DNA of 64,000 bases from Phalacrocorax aristotelis (GCF_949628215.1 NC_134277.1:124917963-124981962), one strand, 5' to 3'; shown: positions 14,401 through 29,148, numbered from the stretch's first letter. Notes: generated by a model from the sequence alone, not told the origin. Numbers and translations: made by a program.

Positions 14401-17400
14401 ATGTTGTCTTTGCAGTTGACCCATAAAAATATTGAGCCAAGAAAAATCTTTGGATTTCTTTCTTTCAAAAGATGAAATTATAGACCCTGGAACAGCTTTT
14501 ACTTTCTCAAGATAGATATAGATACTCTTTAATTTTTCTTATTATATCCTTTAATTTTTATAAGGTTTTACATTACTGTTTGTCATAGTTTCACATCTGG
14601 TTTGTGGCACACATCTATCCCTACTTTTAATGTATATCAAAGGGAGTACTGTAAGGCTACAAGCTAATACGTCCCTTGAATTTCTTCTCAGAAAGGCTTT
14701 TATCTCTGTCATTTGTAGCACGTACGCTTTGTAAATAAACTGGAGTTTTCACTTCCCTGCTTTGTTATTGAAAGCTATGATTTGGAACTGGAGCCATTCT
14801 GTCCCTCTGTAAAAAGACACTTGTTTATGTGTTGTCTAGAATATTGGGGCCTGCTTGCCAGAGGATGTACAGTAGATGTGTCATCTCAGCACAGCATATT
14901 TTGTCTGCCCTTGCCCTGTTTAAAACAGTTGGGTTGCAAAATACTTTTTTCCCACAGCAGGTTTCTCCTAGCAAAGAAAGATAATTACTTTATGCTGCTA
15001 TTCCGATCCACTGCAAGAAACATTTTGGTTTCAGTTCTGGATTTTCTGACTGCCTCATTTGGCATTATGTCTTTCAAGACTAAAGTTATTATCTGATTGA
15101 GATTTCTGCTTATACAGTTCATTTGATCCAAATTCTGTAATATATGGTGTGTGCAAAATGCATAACATCTTACTAGTTACTGGAAGTTAATAATAGCTTG
15201 GAAGTTACTTTGTTTTGCTGGAAACATCAGTTGCTTATCAGGTTACTTATAGAAAGGTGGCATTTTAGCCCTGCAGGAATACAGTCACTATCTCCTTCCT
15301 GCTTGAGGCTGCTTATGATTTTGGGTCTGTTAATGGAATGCTGAAACAACATTACTAAAGTAACACAGTAAGTGACAGAGTGCTATTTCAGGTGTAATAA
15401 TTGTATTTAATTTGCCCTCTTCTATAGACCTGATATTCATAGCATAATTAAGGTAAAAATAAAGGTTAGGAATTTTCCTCCACTCAACTCAGGCCTCATG
15501 TGGGCCTCAGTCTGAACCTTTGGAGGACCAGCTTCAGCAACCCAGTACACAAGTCCTCAGAAGAAAGGCTCTTAGAAAATGGCTTAACACCAGCATGCAC
15601 TGCTTGCGATGGTAGCATACCATCATTTGCACTGATGTAAATTCTGTATTAGATACCACGTGTTCTTCACTGCTCATAAGAATCTGAACTTTGAAAACAA
15701 CTATGTATTTTCTGTAAACAGTAAAAAATATATAGAGGGATTTAAAGTTAAAGATATATTTCTTCTACCCCAAGTATTCTTCAGTAGAATTTGCAGGACA
15801 ATTGCAAAATTGTATTTTGCAGTACAAGTCAAAATGTTTGTGAATCTTCATATCTTTAGAAGTGATGAGAAAAACAGCTACACCCTAGGGTTCACACAAG
15901 AGTCCCAGGTAAAAACAAAAGATTAATTTAAAAAGTGTCTTGCTATAAAGTGTTTATGACCTACTAAACTAAACTAAACTAAACTTTTTGGAATAAAAAT
16001 TCTTTATTTTGCATTTGTACTAGTTGTGTCATTTGGCCTCTCATGAGATCTACTAAGTGCTGCTACCTTACAACTAGTGATAATTATTTAATAAAATTCT
16101 TGTATGATTTCACTGTTTTTCTCCCTTTCTGGAAAGTGATTTTCACATTAAGGTATTTCTTTTTCCTTCAGCAGGAGGAAAAGAAAACACCTTATAAGAG
16201 CTTTGTTTTCTCTTTACAAATACTTATATAAAACCCAACAAGTTTTGATGACAATTACAAATAAGTGTTTCACTAAAATCACTCGGGTTCAGTTGACCTG
16301 TCATTTAAAAAGCACTGCTTTCATTTTGACTTAATTTTGAAACTGGGTCTTGTGCCACGAATCAGTGTTAAATCGGGAGGAGGCATATTTTAAAGTGACA
16401 GGTATAGTTTCCAAACACAGCCTCATTGTTCTAAATTAAATAATTATCTGAGGACGTAACCCAGCACTCTTTAATGTGATCTTGCTTGAGAAACTCCCTC
16501 AAGCTGTAAATTCAACACCTAAGAAAAGTCCTTTTCTTAGTGCCTTAAAACATGTTTCACCTGGAATAGGTATTGAGGAACATATTGAAAACAAAAGAAG
16601 ACTAATTCTAACATTTCCTTGGATAGACTGTGCCAGTAGCATCCCAAAACCAGAAGCAAAGGAGGGTCTGCTTTTCTGTAGCTGAGAGGCAAATAGTCAT
16701 GAGAGAAGTGACGACTTGCTTTTCATGGGTCCTCTTGTGGGCATGTTTGGTTAGCTTCTCATACGAGGAGCCTCTGAGATTATTTGTTCAGATAAGTGAT
16801 TTTCATGGTACAAAAGCAGATATTTTACTCTAATATATTAATCTTTCTATTTTTACTGCTTGAAAGAGTAAGTGTTGTCCCTGTACTTCTAAATCAGTTT
16901 TCCTGTATATCTTTTATGAAACACTGATTACTGTGATAACTCCAGTCATGGCTGCTGTTGTGATTAGGCAGGACACTTGTGGTCCTTAATCAGTTTGTAG
17001 AGCTAGGAAGGATTTTCTTTGCAGAGCAGATTTGGTCTCTTAAAGTACTCTCATAATTTTGCTTGAAGTTAATTCCTAGTATATCAGTTCAAGTTGCTGT
17101 TTACCAAGATTTGATCTGAGAATGCTTAGCAGGGAAAAAAAACCAACCACACAAAAAGAACGAACTTCGTTATTATGGGATTTGTTTTCTAAATGGGAAC
17201 AGGTCTAATTTCATTCAGACAGCCCTAGTGTACTGTAAAGTTTCCTCATTTGCACTGGGTAGGGCAATGTATCCTGTCTTACAGCAAGTAATTTTGCGTA
17301 CAGCTAGGTTGGGAGATTCTTTAATAGTTTCAATGCCTGACTTCTTTACATTAACCTGAGAAACCATGTAAACGCTTTAGAAATAAGCACCTTGTTCCAG

Positions 17401-20252
17401 CTGATTACTAAAAGGGATGCTTGCACAAATTCAGTGTGAATTTGTTAAGTACCTACCTTATCTACTCTGCTTTCTTAAAGTCCGTTATGTTTGTGACTGG
17501 TCTGAAAAGGGAGTGTTAATATTTGAAGTACCACTTGAGACAGTGTCCACTGTTGCTAAGCGAGAAAAGAGACTTGTCTTCTAATCCTAAAGGTTTGGAT
17601 CTGGAAAAGAACAGACTCAACCGTAGCTAAATGGTATGTGCAGCAGAAAGTAGACATAACTAATTTCCTGTGGTGTGTTAACATCACAAAAAGGAGTAAA
17701 TGGTAAGGCTTGTATTTTCTAGCCATAAAGGATAGACTTATATTGCCAGTCTGCAGCAACTTGTATATGTAGTGGAACAGTTGTATTTGCATATATAAGA
17801 TACCCTCCAAAGGGGTGAGAGAGTTCTAGCCCAACCTCTTCAAACCCTTCCAAAGATGAGAATAAATCTGTCTTCCTTTTTTTTCAGTGCCTGAAGGACT
17901 TGGTAACTTATGTATCTAGGTTTTTAGCATAGGCTCTTGACGGCACTACACTTCTGCTTGTTACAGTGTTGTGAAAAATGCTATTAAACATTTTGACCCC
18001 TATTAATTTTTATTGATTTCAATCCTTATTTTTTTGTTGCTTAATTAAATAAGAGGGCTTCCACATGTCTTGTATAACTGCATGTACAACTGAGAAAAGT
18101 ATCTATTTACAGTGGAGTTAAATGACCAGGAACTAGTTTCATCAATCATTGATTCTGAGATACTTATGTCAAAGCAAGAAAGTTCCCACAGGATTGTATC
18201 TTCACCAAGTGCTATCCCATTTACTTTCATCATTATATCTGCATCAGTACAGAATTTTAGGGTAGGCAGTCTGTGCTATTCAGTTTAGCTTGTTTGAAAT
18301 GGGAATAAGCTACAGTGATGAAAAAAAGAACAAACAAAAACCCACTGGTTTTTTCCCCTGTCAAAACCAAAAAAATGTAATGCTGCTCTGCTGATGGCTG
18401 AAAGCTTGCAGCTTAAAAAAAAAAAATTCCAAATAGGATTAGGTCTTTATCATTCCAGTGAACAGCTGCTGATTGTTTCACTGAGAGTCCAAACTGCTGA
18501 CAGAAACTTGTGATCATTAGACATAATCTGCCAAAACTGGCTTTTTACTAAAACAAGGGCAGAAGACTCTAGAAAGTAAATAAATTATTCTTGTTAAGTC
18601 TGACTAAACAGTACAACCTGTGGAGCTATTTGTTTAACTGTTTTTTGTTGGGAGTTTTTTAGAGTGATGCTTGTGGTTTCATGTAATATAAACTCTAAGT
18701 CCCATTGACTTTCAGTGAAATTTGAATTCTTCAGTGCCTAGGACATGGTTGAAAAAGGAAGGCAGGTTGTGTAATAACCCAGATAGTTCTGAAAATAACA
18801 TCACTCAGAGTTTCAAAAGTGAAATTCCAGTATGTTTCCCATTGTCAGTGTTGTCTGGGACTCAAGATTTAGGTTCTGACACCAGAGTACCAGCCACTCA
18901 GTGTCAAAGTATCTGCAAAGCAATTCAATTATTAGTAGATTGTTGAATCATCAAGAACGTTTTACTTCATGTAACTCAGGAAGATAAAACACAGTTGTAT
19001 TGCTCTGGTTTTTTTGAATGTGTGTTGCTCTTTTTTTTTTTTAATATCGGAAAGGGCTTTGCATGACTTCACATTAATTATCAAAAAGAAAATATTGTAT
19101 CACAAATGAAAAAATGTGCAGCATTCTCCTAATTGTTTTATAGTAAACAGGAAGCTAGTGTGATATTGATTTCTTCATGCCTGCTGCTCCAATGTGGAAA
19201 ACCTTACAACCCTTTTTAGGAAAGGCTGTAGTTAACATGCTTTTCCAAATGTGCAGTTACTGAAAATCTGCTGCATTTTGGTTTTTAAACTGCTATTCTT
19301 TTTGCATTTGGCTCAGGATCGAAGGTATTCTAAGTCTTCAGAAAGTCTTTTAGAAGTTCTGCTTAATTTGAGAAGCTTTTTCTTGATCAAGCAAGCAAAA
19401 TCAATAATGAGATGCTTCTAAGATCCTGGAATGTAACTTTAAGAAATTACAGCAGTTACAAATCATGAGCCAAATCCCTGCCTTACACAAAATGTACCAG
19501 TGATAAATGAAGGTCTTACTGACCTAATAAAATGCTACAGATTGATATTCCTTTTGTTGAACAGCCTGTAATTTCATTAATTTTATTGACAGTAATTATA
19601 ACAAGTTGAATTTATGGTAGCCATAAAGAAAAGTTAGTCAACCACATGAAAATGTCAGCATGCTCACTTTGGTATGAGCAGCCTGAAGACTTTTTTTGGG
19701 GTGGTGGCTGCTGCTCTGTTGTCTTCTTCCTGCAGTTGTGTTTCATGGCAGTTTATGAAGGCAAGGGGATGGTGCTTTCACTGTCCCTCTCACAGTTCTG
19801 TCTGTAAAATTGAAAATAGGCTCTTCTAGCCTTGTGACTCCAGACCTGTGGTCTCATTTTTTTCTTAAAAGTTGAGGCAGTAGCTGAGAGAACTCTATGA
19901 CACACCAAGCTGTCTATTCAGCTGGATGAAAAAGCTGAGTATATAAGAACTAAACTCTGAGCGAGGGTTTTCGGTTCTTCTTTCTGTATGGATTAAAGTG
20001 CAAATGTAATGAAATCATGCATTTTCTTAGCCAGGCAAATTGCCAGTTCACTGATTTGTTGGAGACTTGCCTGTGCTGGGAACACAAGACCAGGCCTGTT
20101 TTTATTAAACGTGTGCCAAAATTTCTGTATATACCTGTGCAAAAATTAGCATAGGTTGCTGCTGTTGGAGGATTGTACAAACAAGTAGGAGTAATGTTAC
20201 TGGAAGTATCCTTGCCTAGACAGAACAGCACCTCCCACAAATAATACCTGGG
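11495..20252. other. Intergenic gene-desert segment, no gene seen
   Basis: This is mostly AT-rich non-coding DNA. A patch at about 12820-13560 is noticeably richer in G and C and carries open frames of up to 148 codons on + and 107 on -. None matches a known family, and frames of this length are expected in a G+C-rich patch. A pentanucleotide repeat lies at 15965-15984. A possible splice-bounded non-coding exon within the GC-richer patch is discussed in the findings. Confidence 0.65.
15965..15984. repeat. (TAAAC)4 microsatellite
   Basis: Four perfect head-to-tail copies of TAAAC are followed by a T-rich stretch. This is a simple repeat in intergenic DNA. Confidence 0.85.
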
Positions 20253-20279
20253 AATATGAAAATAGCATATTTTCATATT
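20253..20279. repeat. Perfect 11-bp inverted repeat with a 5-nt loop
   Basis: The left arm AATATGAAAAT (20253-20263) and right arm ATTTTCATATT (20269-20279) are exact reverse complements around the loop AGCAT. The stem is AT-rich and short, so it is probably fortuitous. It is too short for a microRNA precursor. Confidence 0.7.
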
Positions 20280-23200
20280 TCTGTGCCTACTTCTTCAAAA
20301 TGAGCATTTTTCCAAACAAACTTATGACCTTGTTTAGAGTAAACTTGGAGGGCAGTGTGCGTTCTCTAGGCTGAAATTAAGAAATCAGAGTTTTGTGCTT
20401 CTTAACTAGAAAATAACTGGAGATAAAAGATACAAAAATAAAAAAATAAAATTTTATAAACGTTGCTGTAGAAGATTGCCTTTGTACTAGAGATGCTACT
20501 GGGTAGTAAAATATTTTCAAACTTCACCAGGCCTCAGAGACAAAACTATAATGAGCATGTCCTGAAAAAAATGTAGCAGATACATGAAAGTTTGAAATAA
20601 ACTCCAGCAGATCAGTGGAGTCAATAAAACACTTTTGGTAAGAAGAGTTTAAAATAAAATTTCTATAGGAAAAATACTCTTAAGAATAAAATATTTACAA
20701 TGCCATATCTTAAATATAGAAAAAAAAAAAGGATGATCACCCAGTACAGCTATGTCAGGTCCAGTTATAGGATGAGAGGCATGAAAATGATAAGAGAGTA
20801 TGAATAGGATGCCAAATTTTGGGAAACTTAAAAAACACAAGGCCTTTTTTCAATTTCCATACTTTTACCTCCAGTAAAAAACAACTCTTTCTTGATAATT
20901 AAGTTGAACAAATTCAGTCATTTCTTTTGTCATTAAAACTTCCATAGTGTATCACATCTTGCTATTTCAATGGAAATTTTGGAGCAGTACAAAAAGTGTC
21001 TAAGCTTGCAGCAGAATTTTAGCATATCGGATCATTTGTAAGCAAGAGCTTCTTTCCTGGGAAGAGTTTGGGAATTTGGTACAATCGAGCATGTTCCACC
21101 CGTAAAATATTTGTGTTTCAGAAATGCTTTTTAATAGTTAACAGATATGCCATAAAGATATATAAGCCATAAATGAAAATCCAAGGGCGAGATCACCCAG
21201 AGAGCACTCTTCGTTATGGTGGTAAAAGTTGTTACAAATCCCAGAGTCCTGGCTTCTGGGCTGTTACTGATTTTGAAACTTCAGCTGAAATTGCCTCTCC
21301 CCGTACTCTTTTTTCTGAATTGAAACTGTCCCTAAAGGTCCCTGAGCAGTAGCATATCCTAACAGATGACAAAGTCAACCTGGCAGTGGCTGAGCTTGTT
21401 TTTCTTTATCCTATGCTTTTAGCTTGGAGGTCTGTGCCCTAGAGAAGAATTTGGGCAAAACTATTGAGGATATACTTGTGTCTTTCTGAAAAGACTTTTA
21501 ATTTCTATTTTAACTTGATGAACAGAAAAAAATATTGGTTTAATATCTCATTGCAGTAGCCATTCTCTTCCAGCTTCACCTCTCCGGGTATGTATATATT
21601 AATGGTTCATCTGAAACACACCACCAGCCTTACACCTTCTTTGGTGCAATAGTACAGAGGGTTGCAACAGAGGAAGTGGTAGTATAGGCAACTGTTGTTT
21701 TCTAAGTTTGGTATTATCAAATCTTAACAAGATTTTCCTAAAGCAGACTTCTTCCTGGTGGCCTGTCTTCACAGCATCTGCAGTTTAAGAAAATGAAATG
21801 AAATTCATAGTACTAATTGTTATTAAGTAACAGGTTGTCGTTAATCTAGAGTTTTACTGCTATGATGTAGTGCATTTGGAAACTATGAAGATGTAAGCAG
21901 GAAGGAATATTTGATTTGTACATGCATTTTTAAATTTTATGGGAGTCCTGAGATGGCCATATTTATTCAAATATACAGCTGTTACTCCTAATAAAATACT
22001 TATTATTAGCTGAATTCCAAAGTTTTTAGAAGATGGCTATGTCACCAATAAGATCCACTCTGCACAAGCCTATCCTTTGAACTGTAAAAAACATCTTAAG
22101 ATGAAAAACTGATTGCTATTACTTGTTTCATAAAATAAAAAAAAACATTATCCATAGCCAAAACATTAAATGTGTTGTGCATGGTCTCTGTGGGGCATTT
22201 TTATCTGAAAATAACATTTCTAAGCATGAACTGCTGTAAGCTGTGACCTGTTCATATACTGTGTGAAATTAGTGTTAATTCATATGCATCTGCAATCCAT
22301 TTCTTTTTTGTTGCCTAAGGAGTTACCCCCAGTGCAACTGAAAACAGGCTTAAAGGATGATATGCAGTTTATATCTGGCAAGTTAACTAATGAATATAAT
22401 TCTAAATGTGAATGCTGTGACAAAAGAAATAGTTACGCCTGGCATCTTGTACATTTAGTGTGCAAGAAGAGTAAACTGGCACTGCCACATTGTAGGTGCT
22501 GTTTAGAGCAATATAAAACTTGGAGTAGTGCCTCTAAAAAGATTTCACCTAATCCTGCATTACTTTATTTCCTCACATTGTAATGTTGCAATGCCTATCT
22601 GCAAGTATGTGAGTCAGCCTCCCCCTCACCTGATTTCATAAGGTATAAAGCTCTTATAAGGGTAAAGTGTTTTTACTATTCAGTAGAAAGCAAGCGCATG
22701 TAGTATGGCCTCTATAGCTAGATACACAAAGGATACAAAATATATAGTGCACATAGAATGAAATCATAATCGAGCAACTGATATTGTTTATTTCAATTAC
22801 ACTAAACAAGGATATGGTCTGTATACAGAGTTGTCTTCAATCATAGAAATAATGTCGAAAAGCAGAATATATGCATCCTCTAAGTAATTATTTTTGCCTT
22901 TAGACAGGCAATATTTTTTCACCTAAACCATCATTCAAATTTGCATTCTTGCCATTCTGCTTCATTTAAAAATAAACTTTATTTCCATTGTTTCACTTAC
23001 CTTCTTGTGTTTTTGTGCTATTCTTTTGATTTTTATTAAATAGGACAATTTTCCACTAAAAAATATCACCCTTCCCAAATGTGATAGGGGTGATTTTTTT
23101 TTACATATATATTTCCTTTTACAAATTTAGCTTGTCCTCTGTACTAGTGAATCGGCACAACTGTATCTTTCATTGTACTGAGGGTTCCTTTTTCCAGGTA

Positions 23201-26200
23201 CAGAATTCCTGGGAAGCAGTGTCACCCTGCAAGCCCCACTCCGTGCTCTAGCATTCAGAATTCACCTGTTCCTAGCAAAGCAGCACCTTCCTCGGGACCG
23301 CTCAGTTCCAGATATCTGTCACAGGGACCCAAAGATGACCCAGTGCAGTGCAGAACTGTATGTTTTTCCCCTCTGCCATCGTACTACAAGCCACCTCTTT
23401 TTCAGTTTCTTCCCCTCATCTCCTCCCTTACGTGAGGTCAAAAAGCAGGGGAAAGGCAGTGTCATGGTCTGAGACTCCAGGATGGTTTTTGCTGCCATTC
23501 CGTCACCTCAAGGCAATGACTCTTCTTAAGTATCTTTGATCTTGTGTAGCTGTAAAGTTGATAATACTTTGGTTTTATTTCTGAGGAACAAGATGTTGAG
23601 TTTTGAACAAAGATTTTCAAAAACATCTGCATTTTCCTTATGGGCTGCAGTATTAAGAGAAAAAAATACCCTGCAGGTCACACCTTTGAATAGGAAGAGA
23701 ACCTGTAATTTTATTTTCCTACTGGAATTTTATTCTTGGATTACATCACAGTGATCACACTGGAATTGATCACACTTTGCACTTTCTCAGGCCCCAGCCC
23801 AGGAGCCCACACCTCCCACTCTAAGATCTTCTTAATGTTACCATACTTAAATAGTTTGGATTGAAATTTTCCTCTGAGTTTCTGGCTCATGGAAGGGGAG
23901 AGGGGGTATTGTGTTTGGGATTTTTTAAAAATTTATTTAATTAGAATATAATCAATCTTCTGAAGATGAGATTTGGAAAAACACATTCTTTAGTCATGTT
24001 GTAGTGTTTTGGTGTTTAATTAATATTGAACTGCAATAATCTAGCTGCTATATTATTTGGTGCAGGGACCTGAAATTTCAGTTATTTGGAGGGAAGCAGA
24101 GAATTACCATGGCTCTATATCTCTTATACTTTCCAGGAGAAAAAAAAAGGAATTTTAGATGCTTATAGTTTTCACTAAATTTTAAGCTAACATGTAGTCG
24201 GTCTCTGCCACTACTGAGTGTGCCACAAAATACAGTAGCAGAGGTTAAGGAAGGCCTTTTTGCAACTCATCTTGGGCTACCTAAGTTGGACAGAGACAGT
24301 TCTCAAGTTTTTTCTTCTCCTTCTTCTGGCATCCTGGAGAAAGGAGGGCAACTTAAAATGCAAAGAGTTGGAAAAAGAAGTGGCATAGGATGAGGGAGAC
24401 CCTAATGTTGGGGGAGGAACAAAGGAGAGTTATAAAAAGAGGAAGACAATAAGAAATGTATGAAAATATTTAGGATTAGAAAGGAAGTTTGTAGGAATTA
24501 TCACTTACACACTTATGCTGCGTAAGTGAAAAGTCTACAGAGTAATCAGAAAAGTCTACATTTGCCATAGCACATCACTTTCCTGAGCCTGGAAATAAAT
24601 CCGGTGCTGTCAAGGTTCCGCATTCTGTCCACTTATGGAAGGTCAATAATTTTTCCATTCATCCTGCTCTCCTTGCTCCCATCATAACAGTCCACAAGAG
24701 GGCTTAATAGCTTGGGCTTCCTGCTTGTGTCACTGAACCTACTGGCAGGCAGATGGGGAAGAGGCAGTAGTACTAGAGAAAAATATGGGGCAGAGTGTGT
24801 GGGGATGGGTGAGGAGGCAGCAGGAAGACTGGGGGCGGGGAAGGAGTAGCAAGGAAGAGCACTAAGAGGAGGCAACCCAGGGAAACCTTGGATACATGTA
24901 AAAGTTGTGACACTGATGTCCAGCTGCAGTTTGAGAAATATTTAAAAAATTCATTGAGAAACTGCCTCTTGTTTGTAATCACAAAACATATTGAAGCTTT
25001 GGCTCCCTAGTTTTGCTCTGATCCCATTCTGTCATGTGTTTTACAGGGTTTTTTGTTCCTGGTGAAGTGCCATGAGATAGATCTTTGTTACTTGTAGATC
25101 CGAATATTGATTTCTCCTCTGTAGCGTGTTATTTCCTGACAGTCTTGAAGCCACCAACCACTGCAAGACATTGATCTCAAAATTCCTTGCAAGACACTTT
25201 GGTCTAAAATTATCACTCAAGCTGTCACACCTGAACCCTGTAATGATCTAACCGAGACTCGTATGGGTGAAAGGGCAGAGATGAAAGAAGTCCATCTACT
25301 TATTGTTCTAATCCTTCTTGAGCTCACAGTAAACATTTATTTTTACACCTTTTCTCTTACTTGACTGTGGCTTCTTATTATTGAAGAACCTTCCTTCTTT
25401 CACCAATCCAGCCCTCATCTTTTGGAAAACTACCTATTTTGCTGAGGATTTTTGGTTTTCTTTCTGCCTGTTTTGGCAAACTGCTCTTAATAAATTCTGT
25501 AGAAGACGATAGAACAGAACCTGGTTCTCACACTCTCTTGAATTTTATACACATATAATCTGCATTGTCATCAGGGCTGTGCAATGCATTGTTAAATGGC
25601 TTTTTGGAGTTGCTCCAGTAGAGATCCAAAATTTGCCAAAAGCTACAGGAATTTCACTGAAGTTTCACAAACCTGGGCTGTCTTTCCACTTAGCCTGGGC
25701 TAGATTGTCTTTTTTGTCAAACTATGAAAACCTTCAGTTTACATAAATCAAATAGAATGGGCAGGGAAAAGGGTAATATTTTCTGACCTCTCTCTGAGAG
25801 TTCAGTTTCCTTTAACTTTTATTTCAAATCAAGACTAATAGTTTTTAAATGTTGGTAATAAGATATTTAGCAATGTGGATCCTTGGTGAAAAATAGTATA
25901 TGAGTAGATCAATATGAAACTGCAGCCCAAAATGCTTTCTGCAGGAGGCTGCAGAAAAACAGGCAATTAATAAAGATAATGTTTTAAGTCGTAGTTAAGG
26001 AAGTTGTAAGACCTGGGTTTAATTCTTTTTGATCTCAGATCAGTTAGATAGGTTCTTGACTCTACAAAGCCCATATTTTACTTAAAGCTCTTGTACAGAG
26101 CTACTTCCCTTCAGCAAAATATTTCTTTACTATTTGAGTCACATATAATTTACTGAAACACAAGTCATTCTGCATTTGTTTGGAATGGATGGTAGAACTG

Positions 26201-28984
26201 CAAGGCAGACCAGGAGCCTGAGCTCAGTTAGAGAAAACATTGCCACTATTGTTTAAATAGGTTTCTTCCTGGACAGAAAAATAGATGCACGTGGTGAAAT
26301 GCTGTATTCAGGCGTTTCATTACTTTTGACTGCATTTTAATCGGTTTAGTGACTAAGTTTATAGTGCCCCTTGCTGCCTAACTCCTCCGACTCCTACCAC
26401 TAATAGCAATATGTGTGTTTGCCCTTGGATTACAGGCTGAATTTTAGAGTTGGCTTATGTTTTTGAGATCAACAATTACATAGATATATCTCATCTTTCA
26501 TCATGTAGTTTCTGTTGTGTCTGCATAAAGTGGTAAAAGGGATCAAGACACACAGCATGGAGGACCAACGAGTACCTTCAAGACCAGAGAGCCCACGAGG
26601 CTGCACTGCAGGCAGCCACCACTGTAGTCTCTGCTTTCACAATGCAGATCGAAGTGTGATAAGTGTGTAGGTCACGGTCATGAGTACCTGAGTGCTGACT
26701 GTTGCATGAAAGTTGATGTTCTTCACTAGCAGCCACTGTTTGTTTTTAGCTGTTGACACAGAGCTGAGATGTTGTGTCTTGTTACCAGCTCTACACGGAA
26801 AGTGCCACTACCTTGTTCTGTGCATGTAAATATTTACTGGATCTTTGGACAACCAGCTGGATCAGTCCAAAGGAGACAATCAGAGAACTGCATACAGCAG
26901 GGTTACTACAGGGTCATGTCTAGGCTGCTAGCAGGTTTTCTACCTTGTCACTGCATAGAAACAATAGGTGTGACAAGAAAGAAGTTAACCCTTTGGGACT
27001 TCATCTCCACTACAACTTTTAGAGGAATCAAGAGAAACCTGTATAATAGTTTCTTATTCTCAATTGTTCAGAAATAAGCAATGGCTTTTTTGTATTCATT
27101 AAGCAATCATCTCCAAAAACGAGACTTTTAAGATGTGTCAAGTTGATGTCCAGAATTACTCATCATTCTTTTTTTTTATGTTGATACATCACTCTTTAAG
27201 TGTTTTGAATATGTTCATACATGCAACAAAATAATTTATTTTAAATTTTACCTCTTTTATAATGAGGCCCTTTTTAGTGCACCTTTTGGTTTGGCTGAGA
27301 AATGTGAAATAGTTTCATTGCTATTATATTCTTATATTCTTCTAGAATACATCTAAACTGTTTCAATCAAACAAAGCTTTAAACAGCTGATTCTGCTTTC
27401 CTTTGAAGCCTTTCCTTCTGAATGTGGTGTGACTTAAAAATATGATGTGATACTAAAGTATTCTTCTCACTTTCTTGATTGTAGAGCAGCTTGCAAATCA
27501 AAATCCTAGAGGTTAAAAATTCAAAATACAAGGAAAAATATTTTTAAACATTAAATTTAAAGTAAACGTCATTGCTTATTTTGAGATCTGTCTCAAAATA
27601 TGAACTATGATTAAACTCAGCCATAACAGTTTTAATTTGGGGACTTTTGCTACTTCACAATACATAGATTATACCTCTCATGGACAAGGTCTTATTCTGC
27701 ACAGCCCTTCTGTAGATCCAGGCTAAGTGTAGTGCCTTAAATATTAGACCATCTTTGCATATGCTGTTTAGGAACTGACAGCTTGCTGCTATGGTGATTT
27801 TATTTGATAAACACATACAAATAATATTGCAAAAATTAAGTGAACTCCAGTTATGTTGCTAGCCAGAATTATTGCTGTATCAAATATTACTGCTACACCA
27901 ATTAAATTGGTATTATTTAACAATAGTAGGTCCTGTAAAATATTTTTATAAAACAAGTGCAAGAAGGTAATTCACGTCTTGAAGTTCTTATTTTATTATA
28001 AAATTAAATTATTAAGTACTGCATACTGTTTGAGGATGTATTTGTTGCTAATTAATGTAAAAACAAGAATAGATTTATTTGATGCTGATACAGAAGTCTA
28101 TTCCTAGTCTTACACTAGTTTCCATTAATTTTAATAAATACCTGAAATTTCTGAATCGGCAAATATTGGCATTCTCACTAATTAGCTGTACCTACTGTTG
28201 TTCCATTCGCTGCCTTTTCAACAGAACGCTTAAGGAGATCCTTAAATCCACCATGATGAGCATTCATGTATATCTGTAAATGTATGTTTGGAAGGCATAT
28301 GAGGGGTGCTCTTGGGGAAGCTGCTTAGACTGCAAAATATTGCTTCTCTGGAGCAAAGGTAGCAGATGCTGGCTGTGCTATATTTTATTTGTTGGTTGGT
28401 GGGTTTTTTTCACGTAGATTTTGTAAAGGGAAGGCTTTTATTCAACTTTGAATATCTTTGATTTACCATTACTGAAGCACATAATTTAAAAATGTACTTC
28501 ACACAGTACTTGCACTGGGACTTGCATGGCTTTTTCAGAGAATGTAACACCATCAGAGCAAATGGTGGGTGGGAACACACCGATGCCACATCCTTGAACT
28601 CCTTTGTGTGTTAAGAACAATGTCTCTTTTAAACAGAACATATATCTTAAATAAACCTGGTCGAACTAAAGGGGATAAAAATTAAAAAGATTGCCTGTTG
28701 AAATTAAACTTTTATTCTGTGTGATAGGTGGTGGTGATAGTAATTTGCCACTGTTTAAAAAGTGAGAGGAACCTAATGTGCATTTTGGGGTAGCAAAAGT
28801 ATGACTTTTCCCAATAATCCTGTCATCAGCTCCTTTATTGCTTGTGACTCTAAATAGTGCCCTGAGAGCCCAGTGTGAATACCACTACCAAAGCGAAGTG
28901 GAAAATAAAGAAAAAAAAAAAAAAAAAGAGGGGACTTGTAAAGAAGTCATAAAGTCTGGAGCTCTCGCCAGATTTCCTTTGCAA
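20280..28984. other. Intergenic gene-desert segment, no gene seen
   Basis: AT-rich, CpG-poor DNA without a supportable gene. Open frames are about 106 codons or fewer and unrecognised. A G/A-rich stretch lies around 24750-24890. A 17-A run at 28911-28927 sits just before the GC-rich islet that follows. Confidence 0.7.
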
Positions 28985-29135
28985 GGTGAGGTGTGGCCCG
29001 GACTGTGCGCGGAGCTGCCGGAGGGCCAGCCGCCCTCCCCGCAGAGCCCAGGGCCCGGCCTGGCTGGGGGCCAGGCCGCCAGACGCCAGGCTCCGGGCTC
29101 CCAGCGCTGGGAGAGGCCGCTCAGCCTGCTTATAC
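28985..29135. other. Isolated GC-rich, CpG-dense islet in the desert
   Basis: About 150 bp of strongly G+C-rich sequence contains about 12 CpG dinucleotides, whereas the flanking kilobases have almost none. Open frames of 82-147 codons cross it on both strands, as expected from low stop-codon density, and none resembles a known protein. A consensus SOX site and a GATA site follow immediately. Possible identities are a distal enhancer, a small orphan CpG island or the promoter of a non-coding RNA. The sequence does not distinguish among them. Confidence 0.6.
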
Positions 29136-29148
29136 AATGGTATTATCT
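29134..29148. promoter_or_regulatory. Candidate SOX + GATA motif pair
   Basis: ACAATGG (29134-29140), a consensus SOX HMG-box site, lies 2 bp from TTATCT (29143-29148), the reverse complement of the GATA site AGATAA. The pair abuts the GC-rich islet. SOX and GATA factors co-operate in endoderm and endothelium, where SOX17 acts. This is a motif match only, and such short motifs also occur by chance. Confidence 0.3.
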
